DNA from: Spisula solida
Lineage: Eukaryota > Mollusca > Bivalvia > Venerida > Mactridae
Length of the DNA stretch: 64,000 nt
NCBI GenBank assembly: GCA_947247005.1
Contig: OX365948.1
Coordinates: 52,621,401-52,685,400 of the forward strand
Direction: 5' to 3'
The notes below the pieces were generated by a model. It searched no databases and was not told where the DNA came from. It worked only from the letters and a program-made list of their open reading frames with translations. A program made the position numbers and the translations under genes. How positions within the stretch are numbered: position 1 is the first letter of the stretch; each line of letters starts with the position of its first letter. Below are positions 61,871 through 64,000 of the stretch, piece after piece.

Positions 61871-63039
61871 GCAAGTATTGTTGTGATATGCTATAGGCCT
61901 ATATGAAGTAGTCGTCCAGATAAACATTGATTTTAAAAACCGAGACCCGTGTATGATGCTTTATATCAGGCACTTCAAAAGCAAGGGATGCTTCTGGAAC
62001 TGGGGCATCTTCTGTAGCATGCACTATCCCACAAAAACTAAAGTTACTAACCTATTGGGGGGGGGCTTCTTCATATGGATTTCCGGTGGCGAGGATAAAT
62101 AAAAGCATATAAAGCAAACACCTTGCCGTGTAACAGACGAAGTAGTCACATTGACTCTCACCATTTTCGTGCTCCCACCGAGAACCACTATGCCGTGATC
62201 CGAACTATAGATATACAGAATGATATAAAGAAAAGGTTTGTACAGGTTATTCGGCCACTTGACCATCTCCAAGTCATTTAAATAGATTTAATCTATTTTA
62301 ATCATCTAGACCAGTACAATGTGTTGACAATTGACCATAAACTAACGTTCTGGTGACTTATTCATCCGTTTTAGTCGATTACATGCAGTTTTATACACGA
62401 GGTCGTTCAACAGACCGCTTAAGGACAAAAATATGTGACGTCACTAATATTTGTATTAAATAATTAAGATAATATTTATATTATTTTAACTTGGAAATAG
62501 AAGAGAATCACAATACAATGGTCACTTAGTAGTTGCCTAATAGAAACATCGTTTAAAGACGCTTTTTTCTTTACGTTACCGAATCCTTGTTTTAGGACGT
62601 AATTCTTTGGCCAAGTTGTGTATTGTCTATTTGTTTTCTGTCGATATTACATATTAACATTTCTATTGTAGTAACAATGTCATTGAACCGAACACATTTT
62701 GCCAAAGGCTAAAGTTAAATTGAAAATTTTAAGTATGTATGTACCTACTTCGTAAATGTCTCTTTAAGATGCCAACCAGTTCATTCATTTGTATATTTTG
62801 ATACTTATCGGACTGTTTAAATACATGTACTATTGTGAACTTCTTCTGTTCAAGTTTATACTAATTTATTTTAGGTCCGGATTGTGAAACAAGTTTTCTA
62901 ACTTATATTAATCACTCTCGACACCTCATTCGTGGTGTTATCCATCGCAACGAGGGAATGATAGAAGAGAAGCCGGATTCCCTTCCATATTGAGCGTCTA
63001 ACAAAGGAATTACTGGTACCATTTTATTTCGTCTTGGTA

Positions 63040-63118
63040 TGACGAGGCCTGGGATCGAAACCAGGACCTCTCGCACTCGAAGCGGACGTTCTACCACTAG
63101 GATATCTAGGAGGCGGTT
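63040..63118 (-). mobile_element. tRNA-derived SINE
   Basis: On the minus strand CCGCCTCCTAGATATCCTAG + TGGTAGAACG (A box) is followed by GGTCCTGGTTTCGATCCCAGG (a strong B box with paired arm), then CCTCGTCATACCAAGACG. The shared CCGCCT head and GTCATACCAA tail with 21178-21260 point to a SINE family. Confidence 0.65.
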
Positions 63119-63299
63119 TTATTTTCTAGCGAAGTGTGAAATCTTTTTGTATCCTAGATACGCTAAAGACATTTGAATAAAATATTAAGAGACATCTGAC
63201 TTTTGTGTTTTACAGACAGGCACATTTTTAAACGCTCCTGCAAAGACACGAAATCAGTAGACCGTGATCACGAGGAAAATTCAGACAAAAAATATTAAA

Positions 63300-63730
63300 T
63301 CGTCTCTTTGAAAACCTGACTAATCGAAACACCTGTCTCATCGAAAAACCTGTCTAATCCGAAATTGTCTAATCAAAAACAGTCTCATCGAAAACCTGTC
63401 TAATCGAAAAACTTATTCAATCAAAAAACGTATCATTTAAGTTAATCGGAATCTGACTAATCGAATAAGCTGTCTAATCGTTTCCGAAACTGTCTAATCG
63501 AAAAACCTGTCCAATCGAAATCCCTGTCTCATCGAAAAACCTGTCTCATCCGAATTTATCTAATCGAAAAAACAGTCTAATAAAAAAACGGTCTAATCCG
63601 AACCTGTCTAATTGAAATACCTGTCTAATCGAAAACCTGTCTAATTGAAATACCTGTATAATCGAAAACCTGTCTAATCGAAAACCTGTCTAATCGAAAA
63701 CCTGTTTAATCGAAAACCTGTCTAATCGAA
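63300..63730 (+). repeat. 16-bp minisatellite (CTGTCTAATCGAAAAC)
   Basis: About 25 degenerate units of CCTGTCTAATCGAAAA with variants (CTCATCGAAAAA, CTAATCCGAA, CTAATTGAAATA). The most regular units are at 63640-63730, so the array probably grew from that end. Confidence 0.93.
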
Positions 63731-64000
63731 ATGAATCAGTACGAATACACTGGTCAGTCCCGAAAACTGTTGTTCGGTGTTTAATACACATCCGCTTGGG
63801 AATACAAATGCTCTATGAGCGTAAACACCTAAAGATGTGACAGAGGAGCGAAAAGGAAGCATCGAGTTGTTTCAAAATGTTTGAGATAATGGCCTTAATT
63901 ATAACAGTATGTATATAGGTAAACATGAGACAGCAAAAACAAATATTTTGATAAGGCATCAGCATATTCATGTGTGTAAGCACTTATCGTGACTTATAAC

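Larger units (their letters stand above)
58189..64000. other. Region upstream of the DEG/ENaC gene, no gene recognised
   Basis: It contains minisatellites at 58181, 58575, 60940 and 63300 and a SINE near 63040. Between 58720 and 60930 I see only AT-rich DNA with tRNA-like words near 59810-59870 that do not form a consistent A/B-box pair. Between 61880 and 63030 I see no gene or repeat apart from the dispersed fragment at 62870-62955. Confidence 0.65.

Overview
The window is animal nuclear DNA: AT-rich, intron-rich and packed with short inverted-repeat elements and minisatellites. The family mix (a secreted C1q-domain protein, a molluscan-type DEG/ENaC channel, and repeats with TATGCCCCC...GGGGGCATA or TTAGCTCACCTGAG...CTCTTGTT ends) suggests a bivalve mollusc. 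That placement is inferred from recalled families, not from a search.

Three protein-coding genes can be assembled exon by exon from splice sites, phase and homology. (1) ERCC4/XPF, + strand, 771-24680, 20 coding exons, about 864 aa, apparently complete. (2) A C1q-domain-containing secreted protein, - strand, 32017-27956, three exons, 242 aa, complete (signal peptide, coiled coil, C1q domain). (3) A DEG/ENaC-family sodium channel subunit, - strand, about 58188-38530, about 14 exons. It has both membrane segments, the Cys-rich ectodomain and a polybasic tail. Its second exon carries an unusual decapeptide Gly/Pro repeat. ERCC4 is convergent with the other two genes. They have no evident joint function and share only a neighbourhood and MITE families that recur in their introns.

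Region by region: 1-770 upstream of ERCC4, no gene seen; 771-24.7 kb ERCC4, with introns holding a 308-bp array, TTGAG satellite, several TIR elements and two cases of partial tandem duplication of 'acceptor plus 5-prime half-exon' (exons 7 and 16); 24.7-27.9 kb fold-back/MITE cluster, a tRNA-like SINE and a 1-kb interspersed repeat; 27.9-32.0 kb C1q gene; 32-38.4 kb repeats only; 38.4-58.2 kb DEG/ENaC gene, with a decayed LINE endonuclease region and many MITEs in introns; 58.2-64 kb minisatellites (25, 17, 44 and 16 bp units) and a SINE, no gene recognised.

No prokaryotic-style system, CRISPR, rRNA or confident functional tRNA gene was found. The strongest leads are the decoy half-exons in the XPF nuclease-encoding region, the repeat-built ectodomain insert of the DEG/ENaC channel, and the 25-bp array that merges into the channel's proposed start codon.
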